Notes: generated by a model not told the origin, from the letters alone. DNA of 47,011 nucleotides from an uncultured Eubacteriales bacterium (GCA_900317815.1 ONIC01000202.1:1-47011), one strand, 5' to 3'; numbered from the stretch's first letter, positions 16,028 to 24,434 are shown. Translations and numbers: made by a program.

Positions 16028-17377
16028 ATGAAACGACTTCGCCGTACTTTTATCGGTATAGCGTCGGCTGCGGTGCTCCTTGTGCTGACGCTCGTTTTGC
16101 TCTCGCTTTATGCCGTAAATACGGTTACGAATTACGGAGAGATATTTTCCATAACAGAGTATATCATAGAGCATAGCGGAAGACTGCCGCATATCGACCT
16201 GAAAAAGGAGACGGTCACCGACTTCTCCGTCTATGACGAGCTTCAATATGAAACGAGATACTTCTCCCTTTTGACTGACGACAAGGGGAATATTATCAGC
16301 GGAAACTTCGACCATATTGCGTCGGTTGACAACAACGATGCCGACAAGCTGCTCGAAAGTATCAGCGAGGCGACTTCGCGTCCGATGCTGACGAGGATAT
16401 TCTCGGATCCTCGTAAACGCGGCATTATCTTCGGCACCGACAGCGATTTTGCTTATATGCGAAAGGAGCTTGACTCAAACGAGCTTGACCGAAAGATCCG
16501 AAGCGAAACATTCTATAAGAACAACGTGGAGAATGCAGTCGAGCTTGCCGAAAACGGCGGCAGCATTATCGTGTTCCTGGACTGTTCGCGGCGTATCCTC
16601 GATATGCGCTCACTGAGGATCTCAACTTTCGTTATCGGAGTCGTCTGCTTCCTGATATTCTTTATGATAATCACACTTTACTCCAGACGCGCGATACAGC
16701 CGTATATCGAGACACAGGAGAAACAGCGTCAGTTTATCACGAATGCGGGTCACGAACTGAAAACTCCGCTGACGATCATCTCCGCAAATATGGAAGTGCT
16801 CGAGATGATGAACGGCAAGAGCGAGTGGATCGACAGCACTCTCAATCAGGTCAAACGACTGACGGGGCTTGTAAGCGATCTTATCACTATAGCGCGAACC
16901 GAGGAGTATTCCGACGACAACGAAAAGCTCGGTGATACTGTAGATGCGTCTGCGATCGTAAAGGAGCTTGCCGACGGGTTCAGACCTGTTGCTGAAAAGG
17001 AATTCAAGCGTATAGAGATGTACATAGACGAAGGAATAACGCTGACGGGCAACAAAAAAATGCTCTGCGAGCTGTTTTCTATTCTGATCGACAACGCTGT
17101 GAAGTACTGTGACGACAGGGGAGTTATAAAGATAGAGCTGCATTCGAGAAAAAAAGGCGGCTTGCAGTATATCGTATCGAATGATTACGCAGACGGAAAG
17201 ACAGCTGATTATTCGCGCTTCTTTGAGCGCTTCTACCGTGGCGATACATCGCATAACAGCGAAAAAGCAGGTTACGGGATCGGGCTTTCAATGGCAGAGT
17301 CGATCACAAAGCTGCATAAGGGCAGGATAAGCGTCAGCTGGTCAGACGGAGTGATCTCCTTTTCTGTCATAATCTAA
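16028..17377 (+). CDS. Sensor histidine kinase
   Basis: This 449-residue membrane kinase has helices at about 8-30 and 197-217 enclosing an extracytoplasmic sensor domain of about 165 residues with no recognisable fold. Phospho-acceptor His242 sits in NAGHELKTPL, followed by the N box (ILIDNAVKYC), an F box (FERFYR) and the G2 box (GYGIGL) of the ATPase domain. The G1 box is shortened to NDYADG. It is partner of the regulator directly upstream. The TAA stop overlaps the end of a MITE-like insertion: TA is the flanking dinucleotide and the A is the first element base; the pre-insertion sequence would also have read TAA, so the protein end is unchanged. Confidence 0.93.
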   Translation: MKRLRRTFIGIASAAVLLVLTLVLLSLYAVNTVTNYGEIFSITEYIIEHSGRLPHIDLKKETVTDFSVYDELQYETRYFSLLTDDKGNIISGNFDHIASVDNNDADKLLESISEATSRPMLTRIFSDPRKRGIIFGTDSDFAYMRKELDSNELDRKIRSETFYKNNVENAVELAENGGSIIVFLDCSRRILDMRSLRISTFVIGVVCFLIFFMIITLYSRRAIQPYIETQEKQRQFITNAGHELKTPLTIISANMEVLEMMNGKSEWIDSTLNQVKRLTGLVSDLITIARTEEYSDDNEKLGDTVDASAIVKELADGFRPVAEKEFKRIEMYIDEGITLTGNKKMLCELFSILIDNAVKYCDDRGVIKIELHSRKKGGLQYIVSNDYADGKTADYSRFFERFYRGDTSHNSEKAGYGIGLSMAESITKLHKGRISVSWSDGVISFSVII

Positions 17378-17642
17378 GGAGCCACTGAATAAATTACGTC
17401 CTGTGGACTGAGCACCAAACTTGTTTGCATCTTTCGGTCAAATTGAACTCAAAAGCCTTGAAATACGTCAGGCGGGTATGCACCCGCTTGCAAGTGCGCG
17501 CCGAAGATTTCAAAACAAATGTGATTCCGGACGCGGATTCAGCTAACGCAGATCATGAGCTGCAACGCGTGATTGTCGGCGGGCACTGCCCGCGAAATCT
17601 GACTGCGCAATTTTGGCACTCGATTTAATCAGTGTCTCCTTA
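17375..17642. mobile_element. MITE-like element with terminal inverted repeats, flanked by TA
   Basis: The element of about 264 bp runs from AGGAGCCACTGAATAAAT to ATTTAATCAGTGTCTCCT; these ends are imperfect inverted repeats (about 16 of 18 pair). A TA at each side fits a TA target duplication as made by IS630/Tc1-mariner transposases. Subterminal parts also pair (GAGCACCAAA with TTTTGGCACTC), and two GC hairpins (GCGGGTATGCACCCGC, GCGGGCACTGCCCGC) lie inside. No plausible protein is encoded. A second copy, inverted, is cut by the window start. It sits exactly between the kinase stop codon and the shared terminator. Confidence 0.7.
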
Positions 17643-17649
17643 AAAACAA

Positions 17650-17684
17650 AACTCCGATGAGAGACAACGCTCTTCATCGGAGTT
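17650..17684 (-). terminator. Terminator shared by convergent murE and histidine kinase genes
   Basis: AACTCCGATGA and TCATCGGAGTT pair around a short loop, followed on the minus strand by TTTTGTTTTT and on the plus strand by ATTTTCG. It serves murE, and before the MITE insertion it would have followed the kinase directly. Confidence 0.8.
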
Positions 17685-17714
17685 ATTTTCGTTTATGCGA
17701 TCAAAGATCAGGGA

Positions 17715-19169
17715 TCATTTCTCGGCAAGGATCTCTGCGATAAGCTCGCGTTCGTCCATGTGATATTTTACACCCTTGATCTCCTGGTAGTCCTCGTGTC
17801 CCTTGCCTGCGAGTACGATGATATCACCGTCACAGGCGTTCTTTATGCAGTAGCGGATAGCGTCCTTGCGGTTCGGTATCTTGACGTATTTGCCGTCGGT
17901 CTTTGCAAGACCGATCTCGATGTCTGCAAGGATATCCTCAACTTCCTCGAACCGGGAATTATCTTCTGTAATTACCGAAAGGTCGGAGAGCCTGCCCGAT
18001 GTCTCACCCATTTCATATCGGCGGATCTTCGGACGGTTGCCGCCTGCTCCGAACATTGTGATGAGTCTGTTGGGGTTGTACTTGCGCAGCGTTGTCAGTA
18101 CGTTTTCCATGCTCAGAGCGTTGTGCGCGTAGTCGATCAGGAGCGTGAAATTATCGCTGACGTGTACAGGCTCGACTCTGCCCTTGACCTTGACTTTTTC
18201 AAGACCGCGGCAGATCGCATCTTTATCTGCGCCGCAGTGACGGCAAACGGCGATAGCGCCGAGCGCGTTGTAAATATTGAACTTTCCGGGCACGCCGACG
18301 TTGACTCTGTAGCTGTCGTAGCCGTTTACGTCGAAGGATACACCGAGAAATCCCGGCTTCCTTGTAAGCTCTCCGTTTGAAGCATAAACGTCGCAGGTCT
18401 CGTCAAAGCCAAAGGTCTCAAGCTCACACTGTGCGTCTTTGACAACGCTGTCAAAGACCTGACTGTCGCGGTTGATAAGCCCGAGTCTGCACTGCTTGAA
18501 CAGAAGCTTTTTGCACTCGAGATATTCCTCCATCGTTGCGTGCTCTGCATCGCCGATGTGGTCGTTAGAAAAGTTTGTGAACAAGCCGTAATCGTAGAAT
18601 ACGCCGTCTGTTCTGTGCCACTTGAGTCCGAGCGAGGACGCTTCTATAACGAAAGCCTTGCAGCCCTCGTTTACCATGCGGCGCAGCGCCTGCTGAATTT
18701 CAAATGATTCGGGCGTTGTATTGTTCGTTTTATATATCTCATCACCGATGACGATGCCGAGTGTGCCGATCGTTCCCGTCTTGATACCCGCCTCTCCGAG
18801 TATAGACTGTATCATGGCGGCGGTCGTCGTTTTGCCCTTTGTACCTGTGACGGCGATAGAGATCAGTTCCTTGGCGGGATTTCCAAAGTAGTTTGCGGAG
18901 AGAACCGCGAGAGCAGCGCGCGTATCGGGAACTTTAACAACTGTCTCGCATTCGAGATCGTCGATCGGATCGCTGAGAACTATCGCTGAGGCGCCCTGTT
19001 CAACAGCTGATCTTGCAAATTTGTGTGCATCTACGTTGTAGCCCTTGAGACAAACGAAAACATCGCCCGCTCCAACCTTGCGGGAGTCGTAAACGAGATT
19101 GTTTACATCAATGTCTCCGCCCTTGATGTATGTGTGATCTGTGTTTTGAAGCAATGCGGAAAGTTTCAT
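17715..19169 (-). CDS. murE: UDP-N-acetylmuramyl-tripeptide synthetase
   Basis: This 484-residue Mur ligase adds the third amino acid of the peptidoglycan stem peptide in the cytoplasm. Visible are the ATP loop GTKGKTT (109-115), the carbamylated-lysine region LECKK (218-222), the YAHN motif (347-350) and the amino-acid specificity loop DNSR (403-406). Diaminopimelate enzymes carry DNPR; here Pro is Ser but the Arg that reads the DAP carboxylate is kept, so meso-DAP is the likely substrate (inference). AAAGGAG lies just before the ATG. Single gene, transcribed from an AT-rich upstream region; a weak TTGAAA/TAATAA pair on the minus strand near 19266-19292 may be its promoter. Confidence 0.9.
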   Translation of the reverse strand: MKLSALLQNTDHTYIKGGDIDVNNLVYDSRKVGAGDVFVCLKGYNVDAHKFARSAVEQGASAIVLSDPIDDLECETVVKVPDTRAALAVLSANYFGNPAKELISIAVTGTKGKTTTAAMIQSILGEAGIKTGTIGTLGIVIGDEIYKTNNTTPESFEIQQALRRMVNEGCKAFVIEASSLGLKWHRTDGVFYDYGLFTNFSNDHIGDAEHATMEEYLECKKLLFKQCRLGLINRDSQVFDSVVKDAQCELETFGFDETCDVYASNGELTRKPGFLGVSFDVNGYDSYRVNVGVPGKFNIYNALGAIAVCRHCGADKDAICRGLEKVKVKGRVEPVHVSDNFTLLIDYAHNALSMENVLTTLRKYNPNRLITMFGAGGNRPKIRRYEMGETSGRLSDLSVITEDNSRFEEVEDILADIEIGLAKTDGKYVKIPNRKDAIRYCIKNACDGDIIVLAGKGHEDYQEIKGVKYHMDERELIAEILAEK

Positions 19170-19304
19170 AGATCGTTCTCCTTTAAATAAAAGTAAATAA
19201 TAGACTATCGGTACTCGGAATAGCCACCCTTTTCTGAATGCTGTCTTTCAGTGTCGGATATGTAATAAATTATTAAAAATGTACAGAATTTTTTCAATTT
19301 GCTA

Positions 19305-19333
19305 TTGATTTACAGAGGGAAATGCTGTATAAT
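19305..19333 (+). promoter_or_regulatory. Strong orphan promoter in the murE-malE gap
   Basis: TTGATT (19305-19310) and TATAAT (19328-19333) are 17 bp apart on the plus strand, 660 bp upstream of malE. No reading frame follows closely, so it should drive a non-coding transcript or a very long malE leader. Confidence 0.6.
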
Positions 19334-19338
19334 ATATA

Positions 19339-19440
19339 AATATAGAGGACGGTCGGGGAGTATGCCCTCCTTCCGAACCCGAGTGATTCGCAGCGGCTTG
19401 ATTTCTGTGTTTCTTTATATATTAAGATACTACTTTATCG
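19339..19440 (+). ncRNA. Candidate structured leader or small RNA (unidentified)
   Basis: Downstream of the promoter at 19305-19333 the sequence turns abruptly GC-rich in an AT-rich gap: TCGGG (19353-19357) can pair with CCCGA, enclosing GGAG..CTCC, and AGCGGC near 19392 can pair with GCCGCT near 19460. I could not match it to a riboswitch, 6S or SRP RNA. No terminator is evident. Confidence 0.3.
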
Positions 19441-19528
19441 TTCGATTGTCAATGCATTGCCGCTTGAAATAAGTACATGCCGCTACTTGATCGTTTCATT
19501 GCTTTGTGAGTGGATGCTTTTTCAGCGT

Positions 19529-19616
19529 GAAAAACTTCGGTTGGACACTCTTTCAGGAAAGTGTAACAATTGATTGTGAATATCCACAAAAGAGAGCCGA
19601 AAAAGAAAAGTTTTTC
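19529..19616 (+). other. Long-range inverted repeat in the malE upstream region
   Basis: GAAAAACTT (19529-19537) is the exact complement of AAGTTTTTC (19608-19616); inside it, TCGGTT and GAGCCGA extend the pairing. Its role is unknown; it would form a stem in any transcript from the orphan promoter. The remaining gap 19617-19730 is AT-rich with nothing I can name. Confidence 0.35.
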
Positions 19617-19734
19617 TAATTTTTTTTGATCTGACGCTTTTTGAAGTATCGAATAAGAAAGAAACCGAAGAAAATGATTGTGAAATTTTCACAAACTGTT
19701 TTTGGAAGAATTGCAAAATTATTTAATGGCTGAT

Positions 19735-19781
19735 TTGTGCAATGTGATATAATCAAGGTTTCAAGTGTACAAATTGCACAA
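19735..19781 (+). promoter_or_regulatory. malE promoter with flanking inverted repeat
   Basis: An extended -10 (TGATATAAT, 19745-19753) is enclosed by TTGTGCAAT (19735-19743) and ATTGCACAA (19773-19781), a perfect 9-bp inverted repeat whose centres are 38 bp apart. No good -35 is present, which fits a controlled or activator-dependent promoter. The arms may be operators for a sugar-responsive repressor. Leader of about 230 bases to malE. Confidence 0.5.
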
Positions 19782-19992
19782 TTTTTTATCCATAATATAT
19801 TTAGAGCAATAAAAATGTATAAAGATATTGCAAAAAAGCTGTGCATATGTTATTATTTATGTAGTGACGCTGCTGTGCTTTATGGCACATTTCAATATTT
19901 TTGTCTTGTGTGCTTCGATAAGCGGCAGCTCAGGGGCGAAAGCCCGGGTAAACTATACATTATTTTATTTTTCAGAAAGAAGGAAAAAGAAA

Positions 19993-21324
19993 ATGAACAA
20001 GACAAAAAGATTTTGTGCGATTGCACTCGCAGCTATGATGGCTGTTACTGCATTTGCAGGCTGCGGCCCCGCTGCAACAACGGACACAGGCACAACGGCT
20101 TCGACAGCTACGGGCGGCGACACAACAACTCCCGCAGATGACGGCACAGGCGACCCGCTCGGCGGTGAGGGCGCTGCAGGCCCGATCAGCCTTAAGGTTT
20201 GGGGCCCTGACGCAGCTCAGGATCTCCTCAAGTCACAGTGCGCTAAGTTTGCTGACAACATGAAGGCTTACGGCGACATCTCGATCGAAGTAGTTCCTCA
20301 GGGCGAGGCTGACTCCGCTACACAGGTTCTTACAGACCCATCCGCATCAGCAGACGTATTCGGCTTTGCTTGCGACAACCTCGATAAGCTCGTTACAGCA
20401 GGCGCGCTCCTTCAGGTTACAGGCGGCGACCTTGACTTCGTAAACAACTCCAACACAGAGTCTTCCGTTGCAGCAGCAACAAAGGACGGCTCAGTTTGGG
20501 CATATCCCGAGACGGGCGACAACAGCTACATCCTCGTTTACAACAAGAAGTACGTTTCCGACGAGCAGGCTAAGACTCTCGAGGGCACACTCGAGGCTTG
20601 CAAGGCTGCTAACAAGAAGTTCGCTATGGACGCAGGCAACGGTTACTATTCCTGCATCTTTATGTTCACAGGCGGCATGAAGATCGACGGCTTTGAGGAC
20701 GACGGCGAGACACAGAAGTTCACGGATTATGACGAGACAAAGATGGTTAAGACGGTTCTCGCATTCCAGAGCATCTTCACACAGTACAGAGACATCTTCC
20801 TCAACGGCGACGTTACAAAGGTAGTTGACGGCTTCAAGTCCGACACAGTTGCAGCCGGTATCGACGGCTCCTGGAACTTCTCCGCAGCTAAGGCAGCACT
20901 CGGCGACGACGCAGGCTTCGCAATTCTTCCGACAATCGATGTTGACGGCGAGGCCCTCCCGCTTATCAGCATGTTCGGTTACAAGCTTCTCGGCGTAAAC
21001 TCCAGCACACTTTATCCGAATACAGCTATCGAGCTTGCTAAGTTCCTCTCCGGCGAAGAGTGCCAGGCAGAGAGAGCTGCAGAGCTCAACTGGGGTCCCT
21101 CGAACAAGACAGTTGCAGAGAGCGAATCCGTAAAGTCGGACGCTGCTCTTAACGCTATCCTCAGCCAGCAGGCTAACTCTGTTGCACAGGTTGGTATCGC
21201 TCCTTCGTTCTGGACTCCTGTAGGCGCATTCGGCAACAAGGTAGTAGACTTTGACAATCCTCTCACAGAGGACTCTGCACTTGAACTTATCAACCAGACA
21301 AAGGCTAATGTAAGAGACGAGTAA
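19993..21324 (+). CDS. malE: Maltodextrin-type ABC transporter substrate-binding lipoprotein
   Basis: This 443-residue extracellular lipoprotein has a type II signal peptide with lipobox AFAGC; Cys24 would be lipidated. A Thr/Gly/Asp-rich linker (25-60) leads into a MalE-type periplasmic-binding fold (KVWGPDAAQDLLKSQCAKF, DGSWNFSAAK near the ligand site). In the family it captures maltose or malto-oligosaccharides and delivers them to the permeases encoded next. The start at 19993 has AAGGA upstream and gives a proper signal peptide; a longer in-frame reading from 19828 is rejected. A hairpin after the gene separates it from malF, as is common where the binding protein is made in excess. Sugar choice is inferred from family and nearby amylase. 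Confidence 0.88.
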   Translation: MNKTKRFCAIALAAMMAVTAFAGCGPAATTDTGTTASTATGGDTTTPADDGTGDPLGGEGAAGPISLKVWGPDAAQDLLKSQCAKFADNMKAYGDISIEVVPQGEADSATQVLTDPSASADVFGFACDNLDKLVTAGALLQVTGGDLDFVNNSNTESSVAAATKDGSVWAYPETGDNSYILVYNKKYVSDEQAKTLEGTLEACKAANKKFAMDAGNGYYSCIFMFTGGMKIDGFEDDGETQKFTDYDETKMVKTVLAFQSIFTQYRDIFLNGDVTKVVDGFKSDTVAAGIDGSWNFSAAKAALGDDAGFAILPTIDVDGEALPLISMFGYKLLGVNSSTLYPNTAIELAKFLSGEECQAERAAELNWGPSNKTVAESESVKSDAALNAILSQQANSVAQVGIAPSFWTPVGAFGNKVVDFDNPLTEDSALELINQTKANVRDE

Positions 21325-21362
21325 TCTACGTTTCAACGTGATTTACCGCACAGATTCATCGG

Positions 21363-21394
21363 TACGGGCAATCGGGCATTGCTCATTGCCCGTA
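21363..21394 (+). terminator. Hairpin between malE and malF
   Basis: TACGGGCAAT and ATTGCCCGTA pair perfectly (10 bp) around a 12-base loop, followed by TCTTT. A partial terminator or 3' stabiliser here would give more malE than malF-malG product. Confidence 0.65.
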
Positions 21395-21425
21395 TCTTTA
21401 CGCAGAAACTTAGGAGAGTGAGCTA

Positions 21426-22934
21426 ATGACATTTATTGAATACAAGTCACTTACTCCCACACAGCAGGTCATCTATAAGATTAAAGAGTTTTTTTCACTT
21501 CTTCCGGGCAGGATCAGAGCTTTCTTTGCTGCTATCGGTAAATTCTTTAAGAACATAGGTGTAGCTTTTGCTAACGGGCTTAAGGGCTATGGACAGAGGT
21601 TCTCCAAGGGCGACGGAAGCACAAAGCTTTCGTATCTCGTAATGGGCTTCGGAAACCTTACAAGAGGTCAGGTAGGCAAGGGTCTTGCGTTCCTGGCAGC
21701 AGAGGTTCTGTATTTCATCTTTATGTGGAATTTCGGCCTCGTATACTTAAACAAGTTTGATACGCTCGGTACAGTTCAGTCTCATCAGGAGATCAACCCG
21801 GCAACGGGCAGACCTCAGCTGGTACCCGGCGATAACTCGATGCTTATCCTGCTCTACGGTACGATGTCGATCCTTATAACCATCGTATTCATCTTTGTTT
21901 ATGTAGCAAACACAAAGTCGGCATACGAAGCAGAGCAGACTCAGAAGGCAGGTAAGAAGACTCTTACACTCAAGGAAGAACTTGCAGACTTCCTCGACGG
22001 CAAGTATCACGTCACACTTCTTGCAACTCCTGTACTTCTTATTTCCGTATTTACAATTCTTCCCCTCGTGTTCATGATCCTGATCGCATTCACAAACTAC
22101 GACAGATCACATGTTCCTCCGGGAAATCTTTTCACATGGGTCGGTCTTCAGACGTTCCGCGATGTATTCAAGGTATCTGAAGGCGCCAGCAAGGGCTACA
22201 CATTCGTACAGCTCACAAAGTGGACTGTAGTATGGGCGATTTTCGCTACATTTACAAACTATATCATCGGCATGGTACTCGCTCTGATGATCAATAAGAA
22301 GAGCATCAAGCTTAAGGCACTCTGGAGAACGCTTTTCGTTATCACGATCGCTGTTCCTCAGTTCGTATCGCTTCTTCTTATGCAGCAGATCCTTCAGGAC
22401 GACGGTCCGATGAAGATCATCCTCGGACCCGATGGTCTCGGTCTCGTAGGAGCGGACTTCTCGTTCTTCAACAGTACGGCGCTGGTTGCACGAGTCACGG
22501 TTATCATAATTAACATGTGGGTCGGCGTACCGTACACGATTCTCCAGACCTCCGGTATCCTTATGAATATCCCCGAGGATCTTTATGAGAGTGCAAGGAT
22601 TGACGGTGCAACTCCTGTTGTACAGTTCTTCCAGATCACACTTCCTTACATGCTCTTCGTAACGACTCCTTACCTTATTCAGACATTCGTTGGAAATATC
22701 AATAACTTTAACGTTATTTATCTCCTTACAAACGGCGGTCCGAGCACCCCGGATCTTTATCAGGCAGGTCAGACCGACTTGCTTGTAACATGGCTGTTCA
22801 AGCTTACCATGGACAGTAATGACTACAACACCGCAGCAGCCGTAGGTATCCTCGTGTTCATCGTCTGCGCAACTCTGTCACTCATTACATTCAACCTGTC
22901 CAAGTCTTCAAGAAATGAGGAGGAATTCTCATGA
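21426..22934 (+). CDS. malF: Maltodextrin ABC transporter permease (MalF type)
   Basis: This 502-residue membrane permease is longer than many Gram-positive MalF proteins because of a 70-residue amphipathic, basic N-terminal region before the first membrane helix and a small hydrophobic pair of helices (about 75-105 and 140-160). The permease core follows, with the EAA motif ESARIDGATPVVQFFQITLP near residues 395-417 that docks the ATPase. It forms the channel with MalG. AGGAG is 9 bases upstream of the ATG. The stop overlaps the malG start (ATGA). No ATPase gene is present in this cluster; a shared MsmK-type ATPase encoded elsewhere is likely. Confidence 0.92.
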   Translation: MTFIEYKSLTPTQQVIYKIKEFFSLLPGRIRAFFAAIGKFFKNIGVAFANGLKGYGQRFSKGDGSTKLSYLVMGFGNLTRGQVGKGLAFLAAEVLYFIFMWNFGLVYLNKFDTLGTVQSHQEINPATGRPQLVPGDNSMLILLYGTMSILITIVFIFVYVANTKSAYEAEQTQKAGKKTLTLKEELADFLDGKYHVTLLATPVLLISVFTILPLVFMILIAFTNYDRSHVPPGNLFTWVGLQTFRDVFKVSEGASKGYTFVQLTKWTVVWAIFATFTNYIIGMVLALMINKKSIKLKALWRTLFVITIAVPQFVSLLLMQQILQDDGPMKIILGPDGLGLVGADFSFFNSTALVARVTVIIINMWVGVPYTILQTSGILMNIPEDLYESARIDGATPVVQFFQITLPYMLFVTTPYLIQTFVGNINNFNVIYLLTNGGPSTPDLYQAGQTDLLVTWLFKLTMDSNDYNTAAAVGILVFIVCATLSLITFNLSKSSRNEEEFS

Positions 22935-23785
22935 TAAAAAGCTACAAGTTACAGAGAACGATCGCAGACGTAATTATTTACGTGATTCTTGGCGTACTTG
23001 GCGTTATCTGGGTAAGCCCTCTGGTATGGCTTCTTGCTCATTCTTTCCGTAAAGAAGGCGGCGTATCCGTACCTTACCTTTTCCCGAAAGAGCTGACACT
23101 TGACAACTACAAGGCGCTTTTCGATACCAGCGGAACATTTGACTACCCGCGTTGGTTCCTCAATACGTTCGTAGTTGCAGTTTTTGCCTGCATCATCTCT
23201 ACACTTTCCGTACTTATGGTATCTTACACATTCTCGAGACTTCGCTTTAAGTCCCGTAAAATGTTCATCAACATCGGTATGATCCTCGGAATGTTCCCCG
23301 GATTTATGACCATGATCGCTCTTTACTATCTTCTCAAGGCGATGAACCTTACACAGACTCTTCTTGCACTCGTTATCTGCTACTCCGCAGGTTCCGGACT
23401 CGGATTCGCTATTTCGAAGGGCTTCTTCGATACGATCCCGAGAGCGCTTGACGAGGCCGCTACGATCGACGGCGCAACGAAGAACCAAATCTTCTGGAAG
23501 ATCATTATCCCGATGTCGAAGCCGATCCTCGTTTATACGGTGCTTACATCCTTCATCGGACCGTGGTGCGACTTCATCCTCGTAAGAATTATTATGGGTG
23601 ATAAACGTGACAACTACACCGTTGCTATGGGTCTGCAGAAGATGGTCGACAGAGAGTATAAGCAGGCATACTTCAAGCAGTTTCTGTCCGGCTCCGTACT
23701 CGTTGCTATTCCGATTACGATTCTCTTCCTCAGAATGCAGAATTACTATGTTGAGGGTGTAACAGCAGGCGGCGTTAAAGGTTAA
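22931..23785 (+). CDS. malG: Maltodextrin ABC transporter permease (MalG type)
   Basis: This 284-residue permease has six probable membrane helices and the EAA motif DEAATIDGATKNQIFWKI (about 175-192). The start codon overlaps the malF stop by four bases and is preceded by GAGGAGG inside malF, so translation is coupled. It ends with the conserved VEGVTAGGVKG type tail, typical of MalG. A terminator follows at 23864. Confidence 0.93.
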   Translation: MIKSYKLQRTIADVIIYVILGVLGVIWVSPLVWLLAHSFRKEGGVSVPYLFPKELTLDNYKALFDTSGTFDYPRWFLNTFVVAVFACIISTLSVLMVSYTFSRLRFKSRKMFINIGMILGMFPGFMTMIALYYLLKAMNLTQTLLALVICYSAGSGLGFAISKGFFDTIPRALDEAATIDGATKNQIFWKIIIPMSKPILVYTVLTSFIGPWCDFILVRIIMGDKRDNYTVAMGLQKMVDREYKQAYFKQFLSGSVLVAIPITILFLRMQNYYVEGVTAGGVKG

Positions 23786-23863
23786 TCTGCAAATTTCATA
23801 TTTTGAATTGACTTGTTTTCAGACGTCGATTCAGCGGCGTTGAATGATACTTAGCTCATTCTT

Positions 23864-23905
23864 GCGGCATCTGCCTGTTTTTGGCGGGTGCCGCTTTGCC
23901 GTTTT
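23864..23905 (+). terminator. Terminator of the malEFG operon
   Basis: GCGGCA and TGCCGC enclose CTGCC/GGCGG with a TGTTTTT loop; T-rich bases (TTTGCCGTTTTT) follow. Confidence 0.75.
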
Positions 23906-24010
23906 TATGGAATAAAAAGAAGCGGAAGTGAATAAAATGGCTAACAGCATACAACATATACGATAAACGTTATTGCAAAATATATTTTTTTTGAAAAGTA
24001 AAAAAAACTC

Positions 24011-24039
24011 TTTACAAATTTGTTATAAGGTGATAAAAT
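24011..24039 (+). promoter_or_regulatory. Promoter of the surface-anchor / sortase cluster
   Basis: TTTACA (24011-24016) and TAAAAT (24034-24039) are 17 bp apart with an extended -10 TGA. It lies 72 bp before the LPXTG-like gene in a 325-bp gap. The rest of the gap is AT-rich with nothing else evident. Confidence 0.65.
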
Positions 24040-24110
24040 AAAACAAAGTGGTTTATTCTATCGCTTTACGATTTCAAATCGAACGGAATTATATTAGGAG
24101 GTAAACAACA

Positions 24111-24434
24111 ATGAAAAAGATTCTCGCAGTTCTTCTCTGCGCTATGCTCGTTTCTTCCACTGCAGCATTTACGGCAAGCGCTTATGACAGCCCCGAGCTT
24201 CATCCCGGTGATTCTGACACAGATCCCAGAGGTGGCAGCGATGATGAATCCGGCAAGCCCGAAAAGAACACGGATACAGATAAGACAAGCAGCGACACCA
24301 GCAAGCCCGGTTCTGCAGCAAGCACATCGCCTAAGACGGGTGCTCCTGTTTCCTACGGTGTTCTGATGGCTGCAGCAGCTCTCGCTTTCGGCAGCATTGC
24401 ACTCTCTTCTAAGAAGAAGATCGAAGAGGAATAA
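24111..24434 (+). CDS. Small LPXTG-like cell-wall anchored protein
   Basis: This 107-residue secreted protein has a signal peptide (1-24, cut after TASA), a short polar region of about 48 residues rich in Asp, Ser, Thr and Lys, a sorting-type motif SPKTG (73-77), a hydrophobic segment (80-99) and a charged tail KKKIEEE. It is the minimal architecture of a sortase substrate, with no room for a folded domain. The class B sortase gene starts 11 bp downstream, so it is the obvious substrate candidate. AGGAGG at the right distance supports the start. It could act as a stalk, a spacer or a carrier; function unknown. Confidence 0.75.
   Translation: MKKILAVLLCAMLVSSTAAFTASAYDSPELHPGDSDTDPRGGSDDESGKPEKNTDTDKTSSDTSKPGSAASTSPKTGAPVSYGVLMAAAALAFGSIALSSKKKIEEE

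Noticed and set aside
17425..17628. 67-codon frame inside the MITE-like element
   Set aside because: It runs through the internal hairpins, has no ribosome site and no recognisable sequence; the element looks non-coding.
19339..19400. Signal recognition particle RNA on the minus strand
   Set aside because: The minus strand contains GGTTCGGAAGGAGG, loosely like the SRP RNA core, but the GGAAGCAGCC continuation and a matching stem are absent, and the only good promoter faces the plus strand.
19828..19992. N-terminal extension of the malE product
   Set aside because: The start at 19993 gives a textbook lipoprotein signal peptide and has AAGGA upstream; the extension is untranslated leader.
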